The notes below the pieces were generated by a model that searched no databases, was not told where the DNA came from, and saw only the letters and a list, made by a program, of their open reading frames with translations. Position numbers and translations under genes: made by a program. From Anaspis maculata (taxonomy: Eukaryota > Arthropoda > Insecta > Coleoptera > Scraptiidae), in assembly GCA_949128115.1 (NCBI GenBank), contig OX421967.1, positions 2,098,070-2,162,069 on the forward strand: a stretch of DNA of 64,000 bases. Direction: 5' to 3'. This document shows, piece after piece, positions 31,905 through 46,874 of this stretch. The stretch's first letter is position 1. Every line of letters begins with the position of its first letter.

Positions 31905-33222
31905 TCATTCGTAAGTACCATGTTTGTTCATCATGTGCCTTTTCAAATACTGCTTTCTTTTACATCGGTACAAACACTGGCCACAATATAACCACTTGAT
32001 TTTGTCGTCGGTCGTATGTTTATTCATTATGTGCGCTTTCAGATGTGACTTCAGTTTAGTTCGGTACGAACAATGGCTGCACTGGAACCATTCAATTTCT
32101 TCATTTGTAGCATGCTGCAGCCGATGTCTTTCCAAAGATACTTTTCGTTTACCTCGGTACGAACAATCGCTGCACGAGAACCAGTTGATTTCTTCATCCG
32201 TAGCATGCTTGAATACATTGTGCATTTTCAAACCCGATCTTGTTTTGGCTCGGTACGGACAATCTTTGCACTGAAACCAGTTGATTTCTTCATTGGCAGC
32301 ATGTTTGAACATGTGGTGTGTTTTCAAGGTTGAATATTCTTTAGCTCGGTACGAACAAGAGCTGCAGTGGAACCAGGTGATCTGTTCATTCATGGTATGT
32401 TTACTTAGCGTGTGCCCTTTCAAATGTGACTTTTGTTTGGCGCGATAAGAACAGAGGCTGCACTTGAACCATTCAATTTCTTTGCTCGTAACATGTTTCA
32501 ACAAGTGTCTTTTCAAACCCCAGATCTTTTTCGATCGGTACGAACAATCTTTGCATTGGTACCAGTTAATTTCTTTATCTGTAGTGTGTTTATGTATGAC
32601 GTGCGTTTTCAAGTTCGACTTGTGTTTAGTTCGGTAAGAACAATAGCTGCACTGAAACTCGTCGATTCCTTTATCTGAATCATGCATCGACATGTTCGGT
32701 TCCATTAGTCCAACACTTCTGAGGGACCTTGCAACAGCCCCATCAAAATTTTGCGATTGTATGCCTTGGGCCTCTTTTGTGGTTCCTTGTGGTTTCCTTG
32801 TCGGCTCCTTTTCACAGAAATGCTGATGTTTCACGATAACCAAACACGAATACGATTCGTATCGGCAGCAGCGACACGGATACACCCCAGTTTCCTCACA
32901 AAACGACCCAGTTTCATTGTTTCCAGTCCCCAGGCCATGTATTTGTTTGTAATGTTCGTATGATGCGAAACGATAGTAGCTTTTGTAGTTGCAGTAGATG
33001 CAAGAGAACTGTTCCGGTTCGGAAATAACATGGTACAGTTCAGCTGCACTGACATTTCTGTGATTCCTCTGGACGTGGTGGTCAAGTTGAAAGACGGATT
33101 CACTGCGATGCGAACATTGCGAACAGTTGTATAGTTCAGCAATCTCTGGTAGTTCTGACCTGAAATGGCACAGAAACGGATGTTACCTACTCACATCATT
33201 AAGTACAGATATCAACTTACAT
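31905..33222 (-). CDS. C2H2 zinc-finger protein, 11 fingers, subfamily 2, split start codon
   Basis: Exon 1 contributes only AT (33222-33221) before the donor AAAAAT|GTAAGTTG. The intron is 33220-33160 (61 bases, acceptor ATTTCAG). Exon 2 starts with G at 33159, completing ATG and giving a predicted 418-residue protein (MSELPEIAELYNC...). The cassette follows: finger 1 at 13-34, finger 2 (CIYC) at about 54-75, and a third finger of CCHC type (CRCCRYESYSCLVIVKHQHFC). An acidic/polar hinge leads to eight array fingers, mostly with an HX4H spacing and linkers such as ATNEEINWFQ. The frame stops at HGTYE because of what looks like a one-base insertion in the linker; one more decayed finger lies beyond. 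No ATG in exon 2 precedes the cassette, which supports the split-codon model. Presumed nuclear DNA-binding protein. Confidence 0.8.
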
Positions 33223-33229
33223 TTTTTGA

Positions 33230-34075
33230 CGTTTTGTTATGGATCGACGATTGAATTTTTGATGCTTCAATAAGTAACTTGGTTAGGTATTGCAATGAAG
33301 AGCAGGTGAAAGTAGGTACAGAATCGTTGTTGCGCTATCGCTGGTCAGGCTAGGACTGAAACTGAAGCAAATTGTGAGCACTAGGGTCACTTTTGTCGCC
33401 ACTGTTGACAGTTCGATATTTTTAATTCAACATTGACGTTTAACATAACCTCACAAGGTCGAGAGAAAGAAATAAAACTTACCGACGTAGAAGCGGTTAT
33501 CAGTATGGGTATTTATTGTTGTATGCTGGGGTGTTCGTATTCGAATAACACTCTTTTCGTTTACGATTACTCAGAAAGAACACACAGGACTGATTTCCAT
33601 TGAGGATACGAACACTTGTGTTCATTCAGAACGAACACACAGGGGCCCTATTTTCGGGAAACGTGTGATCCGTTCCTATGCGAAGTTGCTAGGCAACCAG
33701 GGCTGTGATTGGCTGTCACATAAGCAACATCACCTGATGATCTATTCCCCGGTTCCGAAAATAGTGCCCCAGGACTGATTTCCATTGAGAATACGAACAC
33801 TTGTATCTCCGAATGTAAACAGTAGATACAAGTTTTTTGACAAAACCTGTTCAAATTTGCAAGTCGTCGGACCTATTTGGAGAATCATGCTGAAGCTCGT
33901 ACAGAAACTATTCCTTTTTGCACCGAATGGTAGATATAATATAGGTACCTAGGTAGGTAGGTACATAGATACACAAAAAATGGTTGGTAGAACCTACTCA
34001 AAACACCTACTATTTGTTGATCTACGGAGCCAAAACAGATGGATGCCAGAGTGTTCGTTTAAGATTAGGTATGCG
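33230..34075. other. intergenic region with short duplications
   Basis: Apart from the MITE at about 33641-33772, it holds an imperfect direct repeat (CACACAGGACTGATTTCCAT...ATACGAACACTTGT) around 33575-33625 and 33770-33805, and GGTACCTA microsatellite near 33935-33975. No gene seen. Confidence 0.4.
33641..33772. mobile_element. MITE-like insertion
   Basis: Inverted ends GGCCCTATTTTCGG and CCGAAAATAGTGCC flank about 130 bp that interrupt the second copy of a local direct duplication, so its boundaries are visible by comparison. A related sequence (CCTATTCTCGGAATCAGGAA ... CAGCCAATCACAAGCC) occurs inverted at about 55160-55265, showing that it is dispersed. Confidence 0.55.
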
Positions 34076-34079
34076 CAAA

Positions 34080-34400
34080 TAAGTACTACCTACTTGAACG
34101 ACACTACTCTCGGACGATCAACCTATTTGGACGACAAGTTTTGACATGGTGACATCTGGCTCCAATTCGTTTCGGTGCCTCGAGTGCTCGATTCAGATTA
34201 AATACAAAAGAAACTTGAAACCGCGCACATTGTCAAAACACTTGACCACCGATCGAATCGAATGGTTCAAGTCGAGGTTCAAGTGCACCAAGTGTTCGCA
34301 CAGGACGAATGTGTTGGGCTGTGTTGGGATGATGCAGCACGGCAGACGTAATGAAATCAGTTGGGCTCAGTCTGCGGAGTCAGTCTCTTTGAGTCTTTAA
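34080..34400 (+). pseudogene. two-finger zinc-finger fragment upstream of the gene at 34765
   Basis: An 84-codon open stretch (34146-34400) contains FRCLECSIQIKYKRNLK, KH and FKCTKCSHRTNVLGCVGMMQH, two family-like fingers with a degenerate second half and no cassette. Nearly the same block, missing part of the first finger, occurs at 37950-38260. It could be an expressed small protein but its finger geometry is broken, so a relic is more likely. Confidence 0.55.
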
Positions 34401-34764
34401 TGCTTTCCAGAGTTTCCACACAGACAAAATCAGCAAATTCGAGATATTGTGTCAAATTTTATATCCATTAGAAACTATCCATCAACGATACAGGTGGCGC
34501 CTTCCCACGGCTAGCTCTTGAACTAATTGTTCTACGCACGCTCTATTGCAAAATGATGCCATTTTGCCGTGTCGCCAACGTAGTACGCTAGTGGTTATCT
34601 GTCTGCAATGCAATGCAGTTCCATGTTTATGCCTCGGTTGATTAGTTCAATCGTTCTTAAAAAAATCCAAATTATCTACCTTTACATACCTAAGGTAAGC
34701 AGGTACCTACCTTATGATGCCGTTCCGGTATGGTACTGATGATGGTAATTCCAGATCGTCAGTC

Positions 34765-36753
34765 ATGGCCGACATCTTTCGGTGTCGGCAATGTTCATAT
34801 GAGTTTGAACTGAAGTTTCAACTGGAGCACCACTTTCAAAGGGCTCACATGAATATTTACGCGGCGGAACTCTTCCATGCCATCGTGGAACCCGAGCTGT
34901 TCCCGTGCATTTGCTGCGAATTCAAGGGTTATTACAATTGGGACTTGTACGAACACTGCAGACGCAAACATCACGGCAGGATCGACGCCGACATCGAACC
35001 AAGCTCGTTTTGCAACGAAGAACTTCATAAATTTTCTTGCGATTACTGCCGATTCACATCCGATTCTTCTTTGCTTATGGTGATCCACACGGATTCCCAT
35101 CGACGGTTGGCGGATCTTGTAACACCAGCAAGCGTTAGTGCAGTTGACCTTGTTGGAAACTTTCCGCGTGGTAAATGTTCGAAAAAACCCGAGAAAGAAC
35201 CTAAGCCTCGACTTGAGCAAAGAAAAGATTTGAAAAAGCACGTGCTCACTCGTGCTTCCTGTGAGGAGATTGAGTGTTACCAATGTGCGAAGTGTTTATA
35301 TAAAAGCAAAACAAAAAAGAACTTGAAAAGGCACATGTTGAAACATGCTGCCGCTGAAGACGTCAAATGGTTCGAATGTACGAACTGCTCATATAGAACT
35401 GAATACAAAATTGCCTGGAAAAGGCATATGTCCGAGCACACTGCCGCTGAAGATATCAATTGGTTTAAATGTGCAAAGTGTTCGTTCAAGGCCAAACAGA
35501 AAATTCGCTTAAAATGGCACATGTTGAAACATGCCGCACCTGAAGACATCAATTGGCTTCAATGTGCGAAGTGTTCATATAAATGCAATCGGAAAGGTTA
35601 TTTGAACAGGCACATGTTGAGACATGCCGCCGTTGAAGACATCGATTGGTTCCATTGTGCGAAGTGTTCGTTCAAAACTAAAACGAAGGCTTCTTTGAAC
35701 GTTCACATGTTGACACATGCTGCCGCTGAAGACGTCAATTGGTTCGAATGTGAAAAGTGTTCATACAAAAGCAAACGGAAATCTTATTTCAAAACGCACA
35801 TGCTTATACATGCCGCAGCTGAGGACATCGTTTGGTTCGAATGTGCAAAGTGTTCACACAAAAGCAAACGGAAATCTTATCTGAAAACGCACATGCTTAT
35901 ACATGCCGCAGCTGAGGACATCGTTTGGTTCCATTGTGCGAAGTGTTCGTTCAAAACTAAAACGAAGGCTTCTTTGAACGTTCACATGTTGACACATGCT
36001 GCCGCTGAAGACGTCAATTGGTTCGAATGTGCAAAGTGTTCATTCAAAAGCAAACGGAAATCTTATTTGAAAACGCACATGCTTATACATGCCGCAGCTG
36101 AGGACATCGTTTGGTTCCATTGTGCGAAGTGTTCGTTCAAAACTAAAAAGAAGGCTTCTTTGAAAGTTCACATGTTGACACATGCTGCCGCTGAAGACGT
36201 CAATTGGTTTGAATGTGCGAAGTGTACATATGAAAGTAAATCTAAAAATAATTTGAAAAAACACATGATGCAACACGCTGCCGCTGAAGACATCGATTGG
36301 TTTGAATGTGCGAAGTGTTCGTTCAAGGCCAAACAGAAATGGAACTTGAAATTGCACATGTTGCGACATGCCGCCGTTGAAGACATCGATTGGTTCCAAT
36401 GTGCAAAGTGTTCATTCAAAAGCAAATGGAAAATATGTTTGAAAACGCACATGCTTAAACATGCCGCAGCTGAAGACATCGTTTGGTTCCATTGTGCGAA
36501 GTGTTCGTTCAAAACTAAAAGGGAGGCTTCTTTGAAAGTTCACATGTTGACACATGTTGTCGCTGGAGACTTTAATTGGTTTGAATGTGCAAAGTGTACA
36601 TATGAAGGTAAATCTAAAAATAATTTGAAAAAACACATGATGCAACATGCTGCCGCCGAAGACATCGATTGGTTCCAATGTGCGAAATGTTCATATAAAT
36701 CTAAACAGAGGTCCCATTTAAAAAGGCACCTGATGAAGCATGCTCCGAAATAA
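34765..36753 (+). CDS. C2H2 zinc-finger protein, 19 fingers, subfamily 1
   Basis: Predicted 662 residues, the largest array in the window. The frame is open 17 codons further upstream, but an acceptor (GGTAATTCCAG|ATCGTCAGTC, AG at 34753-34754) places the start at ATG 34765 (MADIFRCRQC), matching paralogues and identical in leader to the gene at 3857-5578. Cassette fingers lie at about 7-28, 48-69 and 92-112. Sixteen array fingers follow at a strict 31-residue period. Two finger types alternate in fingers 5-10 (FHCAKCSFKTKTKASL.VHM and FECAKCSFKSKRKSYLKTHM) with near-identical DNA at 35651 and 35930 (279 bp apart). Fingers 10-11 and 14-15 repeat as a pair, all pointing to recent internal duplication. 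It ends HAPK, like the relic at 38283-38420, so this end is probably original. AATAAA follows at 36866. Presumed nuclear DNA-binding protein. Confidence 0.87.
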   Translation: MADIFRCRQCSYEFELKFQLEHHFQRAHMNIYAAELFHAIVEPELFPCICCEFKGYYNWDLYEHCRRKHHGRIDADIEPSSFCNEELHKFSCDYCRFTSDSSLLMVIHTDSHRRLADLVTPASVSAVDLVGNFPRGKCSKKPEKEPKPRLEQRKDLKKHVLTRASCEEIECYQCAKCLYKSKTKKNLKRHMLKHAAAEDVKWFECTNCSYRTEYKIAWKRHMSEHTAAEDINWFKCAKCSFKAKQKIRLKWHMLKHAAPEDINWLQCAKCSYKCNRKGYLNRHMLRHAAVEDIDWFHCAKCSFKTKTKASLNVHMLTHAAAEDVNWFECEKCSYKSKRKSYFKTHMLIHAAAEDIVWFECAKCSHKSKRKSYLKTHMLIHAAAEDIVWFHCAKCSFKTKTKASLNVHMLTHAAAEDVNWFECAKCSFKSKRKSYLKTHMLIHAAAEDIVWFHCAKCSFKTKKKASLKVHMLTHAAAEDVNWFECAKCTYESKSKNNLKKHMMQHAAAEDIDWFECAKCSFKAKQKWNLKLHMLRHAAVEDIDWFQCAKCSFKSKWKICLKTHMLKHAAAEDIVWFHCAKCSFKTKREASLKVHMLTHVVAGDFNWFECAKCTYEGKSKNNLKKHMMQHAAAEDIDWFQCAKCSYKSKQRSHLKRHLMKHAPK

Positions 36754-36865
36754 GATTGGCCTCACTGAACCAGTGTGGGCAGACCAGGTGGGCTACGCCC
36801 TAGGCTCAAGTGTGTAGCATCTTTGAGAAGTAGGATCAGATAGTACCTACCTATGCCTGTTTGAA

Positions 36866-36871
36866 AATAAA
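36866..36871 (+). terminator. AATAAA polyadenylation signal
   Basis: AATAAA 113 bases after the stop of the gene at 34765-36753. Confidence 0.5.
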
Positions 36872-36879
36872 CCGTTTTG

Positions 36880-37940
36880 TAGGTACCTATACAATGGAAT
36901 TCTTGATTAAGTAGGTACCTGTGTTGGCCGGGACCGAATCTTTGCCAGATACCTAATTGAAAACTCAGGTAGATATTTATTCAAAGATACTTGAGTTTCA
37001 CTTTCACCCAGGGATAATGATACCTACTTCCATCATGTCTTTGGTTCTTTCGGTTCTTGAAATACCGATGTTCAACTTTTTTCTTTTCCTACCCTAGGTA
37101 CCTACCTATATATTATATAGGTACTTTATAATGTAGTATAGGTATACTTAGTATATTTTATAATATTACAGTACAATTATACATAGATATAAATTTTAGG
37201 GATCTAGGTGCTTACCTACTTCGGTAACTTTGTCTCCACACAATCAAGTTCATAGGTACATACATATAGGGTGATTGCATGTAGAGGGATTTTATGGCAA
37301 AATGTCAATAGTGTCATTGTTATTGTCAAGTTTCATCCATGTGGAGTCAACGTCAACTGAACTTACCTCACTAAATACTGTAATTTTTACGTGTTTTGTT
37401 CACATACTGGTTTGGTCGGCGTTTACGAGATCGAAATTGTGATTTTTAATCATCCTAACAATGCCTTACACCTGTTGTGTGCCCCAATCCTTGTCTATGG
37501 CCCCAATGCAATTCCCCAATAAACGTCAAAACATAACTAGATCCTAGATCCTTGCGCTGCCTGCCGGTGATCAGGTGAACGAATTTCATGCAATCACCCT
37601 ATTGTTTCAACGAGACATCACCACTTGGGTTTTCTTGCCTATGAAAAAAAGTAAAGGAAAACGCAGAGACAGGTCTATTTTTTCTATGGGATCCTATTTT
37701 CTAGTTTATTTGTGTCCAAGAAATCCAAGTGGACTTTCCATTGTGATACCTTGTCGAGTACCTTGTATTTGATTGAAGAACGTTTTGTGCAAAATTTTTC
37801 TGGGTAGGTAATATATTTTTTTAATATAGCCAAGCCTATTTATTCACTCTGCTAACTCAATTATAAAACTTGCTTCAATGTTAACCCTCTAGATGTCTTA
37901 TCCAGATGGAAAGCCAGTTCGGTCAAGTTTATGCATAAGG
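36880..37940. other. no supported gene; GGTACCTA microsatellite
   Basis: Contains several TAGGTACCTAC clusters (36880-36930 and 37090-37160). No gene is supported in the rest. Confidence 0.4.
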
Positions 37941-37949
37941 ACTATATCT

Positions 37950-38450
37950 ACCTAGGTACTTGAGACGACACTACTTTTGGACGATCAAGCTATTTGGACG
38001 ACAAGTTCGAAATGGTGACAGTTGACTCCAATTCGTTTCAGTGCCTCGAGCCCTCGACATTGTCGAAACAGTTTGCGACCGATCGAATCGAATCGTTCAA
38101 GTGCACCAAGTGTTCGTACAGGGTCAAAGTGTTGGGCTGTGTTGGGATGATGCAGCACGGCAGTCGGAATGAAATCAATTGGTCCCAGTCTGCGGAGTCT
38201 CTTTGAGTCTCTAGTGTTTTCCACACAGACAAAAGCAGCAAATTCGAGAATTAACAAATTTTATATCCATCAGAGACTCGAAATATACCTAATTTGGAAA
38301 AACACATGATGAAACATGCTGCCGCTGAAGAAATCGATTGGTTCCAATGTGCGAAATGTTCATATAAATTTAAACAGACGTCCAATTTGAAAAAACAACT
38401 GTCAAGGCATGCTCCGAAATAAGATTGGCTTCACTGAACCAGTGTGGGCA
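37950..38450 (+). pseudogene. collapsed duplicate of the 34080-36780 zinc-finger locus
   Basis: The 5' part (37950-38275) matches 34088-34440, including GACGACA.TACT, FQCLE, FKCTKCSYRVKVLGCVGMMQH and TCTGCGGAGTCTCTTTGAGTC. It then jumps directly to sequence matching the last finger and 3' end of the gene at 34765: KHMMKHAAAEEIDWFQCAKCSYKFKQTSNLKKQLSRHAPK, stop, and AAGATTGGCTTCACTGAACC (full motif 38290-38440). Similarity continues downstream (CTTTCGGTTCTTGAAATACC, also at 37050). The cassette and about fifteen fingers are missing, so this is a duplication followed by a roughly 2.2 kb internal deletion. Confidence 0.8.
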
Positions 38451-38660
38451 AAATTGATATCTATATTCGGCTCTTTCGGTTCTTGAAATACCAATCAACT
38501 TTTTTGTCTTCTACCATGTAGGTACCTACCTACATATTATATAGAGGTACTTGATGATGTAGTAGTATTAGGCAAACGCAGCAACAAAGAAACGAAATAG
38601 AAGACTCAAGGTACAATAAACTCTACAAACAATTATTTACAAGAGAACTGCCACGATATA

Positions 38661-39888
38661 TACCGGGTGGGCAATAAAAAACCGTGCTCTGAATTTTTCC
38701 TTCTGAATTTTTCATTCCTCCACCGATTTCATCGAATTTTCCAGCATTGGACAGCCAATTGAATAGACTATCATTTCTGTATTTCAAAATGGCCGACATA
38801 CCAAAACTCAAGATGGCAGAAACCATTGAAAATAGGCCTTCTTTTGTTCTCGTTGCTTTCCATTGAAAGGTAGGTACCAGAAAGTCAAAACCAATAATGT
38901 ATTATGGAGGAATAGACCTTCTATGTCTATTCTAGACCACAACCAATAAAATCGCGTCATCTGCTAAGAAGCTATTGCGAGTTGAAGCGAAGCCTACTTT
39001 CAGTCTTTTTCATTTCCGCATAATTGACCCAAATTTAGGTATCCTGCCCGCCAATCCGCCATATGCTCATTTCTCAACCGATTTACTCAAATTTGGTATC
39101 AATGGCTAGTCAATTGGACAGGCTACCTCTTTCATATGACAAAATGACAGACCTGTCCAAATCCAAGATGGCGGAAGCAATTGAAAAATTATTTCTTTTG
39201 TCCTCATTGCTTCTCAATAAAAATGAGCAGAAAGTCAAAAACAATAATTCTTATGAAGGAATAGATTTTTCTCAACAATTCAAGATAGCAACCAATCAAA
39301 TCGGTTTATCTGATCAGGAGCTACGGCCAGTTGAAGCGAAGCCTACTTTCCGATTTTCTATTCCCAACAAGGACGAATAAGGCCCATTTTCAATAGTTTC
39401 CGCCATCTTGAATTTTAACATAATGGCTATTTTCTTATATAAAAATGGCAGTTTGTCTAATTGTCTAACCATTTATATCAAATGTGAAAAAATCGGTTGG
39501 AAAATAAAGATATGGCGGGCAGGATTCCTAAATTTTGGGTCATTTATACGGGAATAATGAACCGGTAGGTAGGCTTCGCTTCAACTCGCCGTAGCTCCTC
39601 AGCAGATGGCCCGATTTCACTGGTTGTGGTCTCCAATTGACAAGAAAGGTGTCTTCCTTCATAATACATCATTGGTTTTGACTTTCTGGTAACTTTTAAT
39701 GAAAAGCAACGAGAACAAAAGAAGGCCTATATTCAATTGTTTCTGCCATCTTGAATTTTGATATGTCGGCCATTTTGAAATACGGAAATGATAGCCTATC
39801 CAATTGGCTAGCCAATGCTGAAAAGTTTGATGAAATCGGTGGCGAAATGAAAATTTCAGAAGCACGGTTTTTTATGGCCCACCCGGTA
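38661..39888. mobile_element. foldback-type DNA transposon with ~350 bp inverted ends
   Basis: Left end TACCGGGTGGGCAATAAAAA and right end TTTATGGCCCACCCGGTA are inverted, and similarity continues for about 350 bp (to AAGCGAAGCCTAC / GTAGGCTTCGCTT). The flanks read ATA|TACC and GGTA|TATA, compatible with TA target duplication. The centre (39060-39360) is another diverged copy of the arm, giving an internally repeated element without transposase. A single diverged end of the same family lies at 60430-60696. Confidence 0.75.
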
Positions 39889-39904
39889 TATAAGCAACAT
39901 AAAC

Positions 39905-40246
39905 TTGAAGGACGGAATAATGCGATTGGCAAGGTTTAGGTGCGGCAATGAAGTACGGACGAGCAGCTACTGGAAGAATGCCGAAGACAGAGTGTGTCGG
40001 GTGTGTGGAGGAGAGAAGGAGACGTTGGAGCACTTGAGAGGATCATGTCAGCAGTCGTTCATGGAGGAAAGAAGTCCGAGGCAATTGTTGGGAGAAGACG
40101 GAAAGGGGTTGGAATGGATAGCGAGGATTGACAGGGAAAGGAAGAAGTGCAGGACCGATGAAGACAAAACACAGAATGAGGTACTTGCCAATGAAACAGA
40201 TTTGACTGAAAATACTCCTAATCACCTGCCGCTTCGCTGCCGTTGA
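39905..40246 (+). mobile_element. LINE 3' ORF end fragment
   Basis: A 113-codon stretch reads RLARFRCGNEVRTSSYWKN then CRVCGGEKETLEHLRGSC. This CxxC...H...C motif with LARFR upstream is the typical C-terminal zinc motif of many non-LTR retrotransposon polyproteins. No reverse transcriptase is adjacent. Fragment. Confidence 0.65.
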
Positions 40247-40400
40247 GGTCTTTGAGGTTATAATTCCCTCACACCTCAAAGCGAAGCTGCAAGTTGCTGT
40301 GCTCAATCTTTTTCCTCTTCGATTACACTAGTTTCTCTAACATGCTGATTGGTTGCGCAAAAAAGTAAGACATGTGATTAATTATTATTTTGATCTCTCC

Positions 40401-40406
40401 TTTATT
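40401..40406 (-). terminator. AATAAA polyadenylation signal of the PLXDC gene
   Basis: TTTATT on the plus strand, that is AATAAA on the minus strand, 68 bases beyond the stop codon at 40474. Confidence 0.55.
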
Positions 40407-40473
40407 TCATTTGTGTACACGCCGAAAGGTCTTTGGTGCCTCCTTGCCAAGTGACAGCGTAAGTTTCAGTGAT

Positions 40474-45282
<4,809 letters not shown>

Positions 45283-45299
45283 GTTTGAGCTGCAGGACA

Positions 45300-45760
45300 C
45301 TTCACTATTTTTTTTTCACTGGCAAAACGATCAGCTAAAACTTCTCTCCGGCACGGTGTTTACATCTGCTAAAGTTAAGATAACTTTTTATGAGGTCAAT
45401 ATAGTGATATGATGATCAGTACATAATGAGAATTGTTAATCATTGAATTCCTGGCACCGCAGTTTTTTTCAAGCAAATAATTGTGTTGATAATAAATAAT
45501 CTAGGTCGTTTACAATGACTCTGTGGAAAAAGGCGAACCGTGATATTGGGCACCGTTGATTGAGGAATGTCTCTCAGTCACTGTATCGGGATTCGATCTC
45601 TCTATTATCTTCATGAATGACGTTGCCGCTCACCTTGGAGTGAATCATGAGTAAAAATATAATTTATAGGCTCTTGAAAATGCGAACAATATATCCAAAT
45701 GTCGAAATAATCACACGAATAGAAAAAATAGGCTCCTAAATGAGCAATTGATTATCCTCC
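45300..45760. other. upstream region of the PLXDC gene
   Basis: Must hold the promoter of the minus-strand PLXDC gene starting at 45282. No TATA box or other recognisable element is seen. Confidence 0.35.
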
Positions 45761-45766
45761 AGATTT

Positions 45767-46006
45767 TCAAAATATTGTTACGTATCTCGCGAACTTTCCA
45801 TCATCTTCCAGCAAACTCAACAGTGACCCGGCATACGATTTTCTAGGCGACTCTCGAATAATCCCATACATTTCGCGTATAATTCTGCCGTGCTGTAGAG
45901 CCGGCGCCGCCGCCAAATGGACAGATGTGTCTTGATCAGGCGTTTGAGTCTCCATGAATTTCAATGCCGCCTCGCACACTCTAGAAATGTCCAGAGCTCC
46001 GCGCAT
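45767..46006 (-). CDS. hypothetical coding exon
   Basis: A 79-codon open stretch (SRVCEAALKFMETQTPDQDT ... IIREMYGIIRESPRKSYAGS ... LLSLLEDDGKFARY) has protein-like composition and is more GC-rich than its surroundings. It is preceded by a possible acceptor (CCACCGTCGCAG, near 46020) and could end at a donor (TAC|GTAACA near 45781) rather than at the in-frame stop. I recognise no family and cannot place neighbouring exons. Chance openness is possible. Confidence 0.3.
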   Translation of the reverse strand: MRGALDISRVCEAALKFMETQTPDQDTSVHLAAAPALQHGRIIREMYGIIRESPRKSYAGSLLSLLEDDGKFARYVTIF

Positions 46007-46139
46007 TTGTACACTGCGACGGTGGAAGAGTCTATAGCCCAGGCGCCAGGGAGCAAAAATCAGCTCAATAAGGGAATGATTGTTTCCTGGCTGGAAACTA
46101 GCTTAAAACGATCTGTGTGGCTTAGGTTTTGACATACTA

Positions 46140-46870
46140 ATTTCCCCCCTTTCGGAAATGTCGGCGTCATGTTGCCATCATCAACAAGAAGTGCACCAGC
46201 GTGGTTTTTGCCGAATATCTTGATTTTGGGCCATCTGACAGCAAGAGATGTGAGGAGTCATTTTGAAACCAATGAAATTCCCTACGGAATAGTTTTCAAA
46301 TGACCTTTCTGCGATCTATGGTTTTTGAAATAGAGCTTCTGGAAGCGAGAGGGATTGTCGTAAAAGCTCCATGGCCACTTGACTCGAGAAACTAAAATGT
46401 CGATGTGACAAAAAAATTTCAAAATGAGATTTCTCAAGAATTCTTCATGCTATAGTTACGGTGATGGTCTTAAACTCTTTCTCTTGAACCGTTGATTACG
46501 AATATAGAAAAGTCAAAAACATCACATTGTACATATACAGGGTGTACTGAGGGTATCAAATCAGATCAGAGAAATTCTACATATTTCTTTGATTTAGCCT
46601 ATATGCGACACTCTAAGCACCTAACACGAGTCCAATATCAGTATGGATTTGCTCTATGAGCTTCACTTAATACACTGAAGAAGTGGTCAGCTCACAGTTT
46701 TCTGTGAAATGTTTTGAAGGCCCTCTGAAATCATCAATATATTCAAAATTCACAGTACCAAGAAATGTATATAACAGTATATTATATACCAAGGGACCAA
46801 AGTGAATTTTTAATTTTGGAATTTGGACCCAAAGGGCCCCCGAGCAACAAACTTCACCCAAGGGATCAAA
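46140..46870. other. no supported gene
   Basis: AT-rich intergenic DNA. An ATACAGGGTGTACTGAGGGT motif near 46537 resembles the ends of nearby repeats, but no element boundaries are clear. Confidence 0.3.
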
Positions 46871-46874
46871 AATT

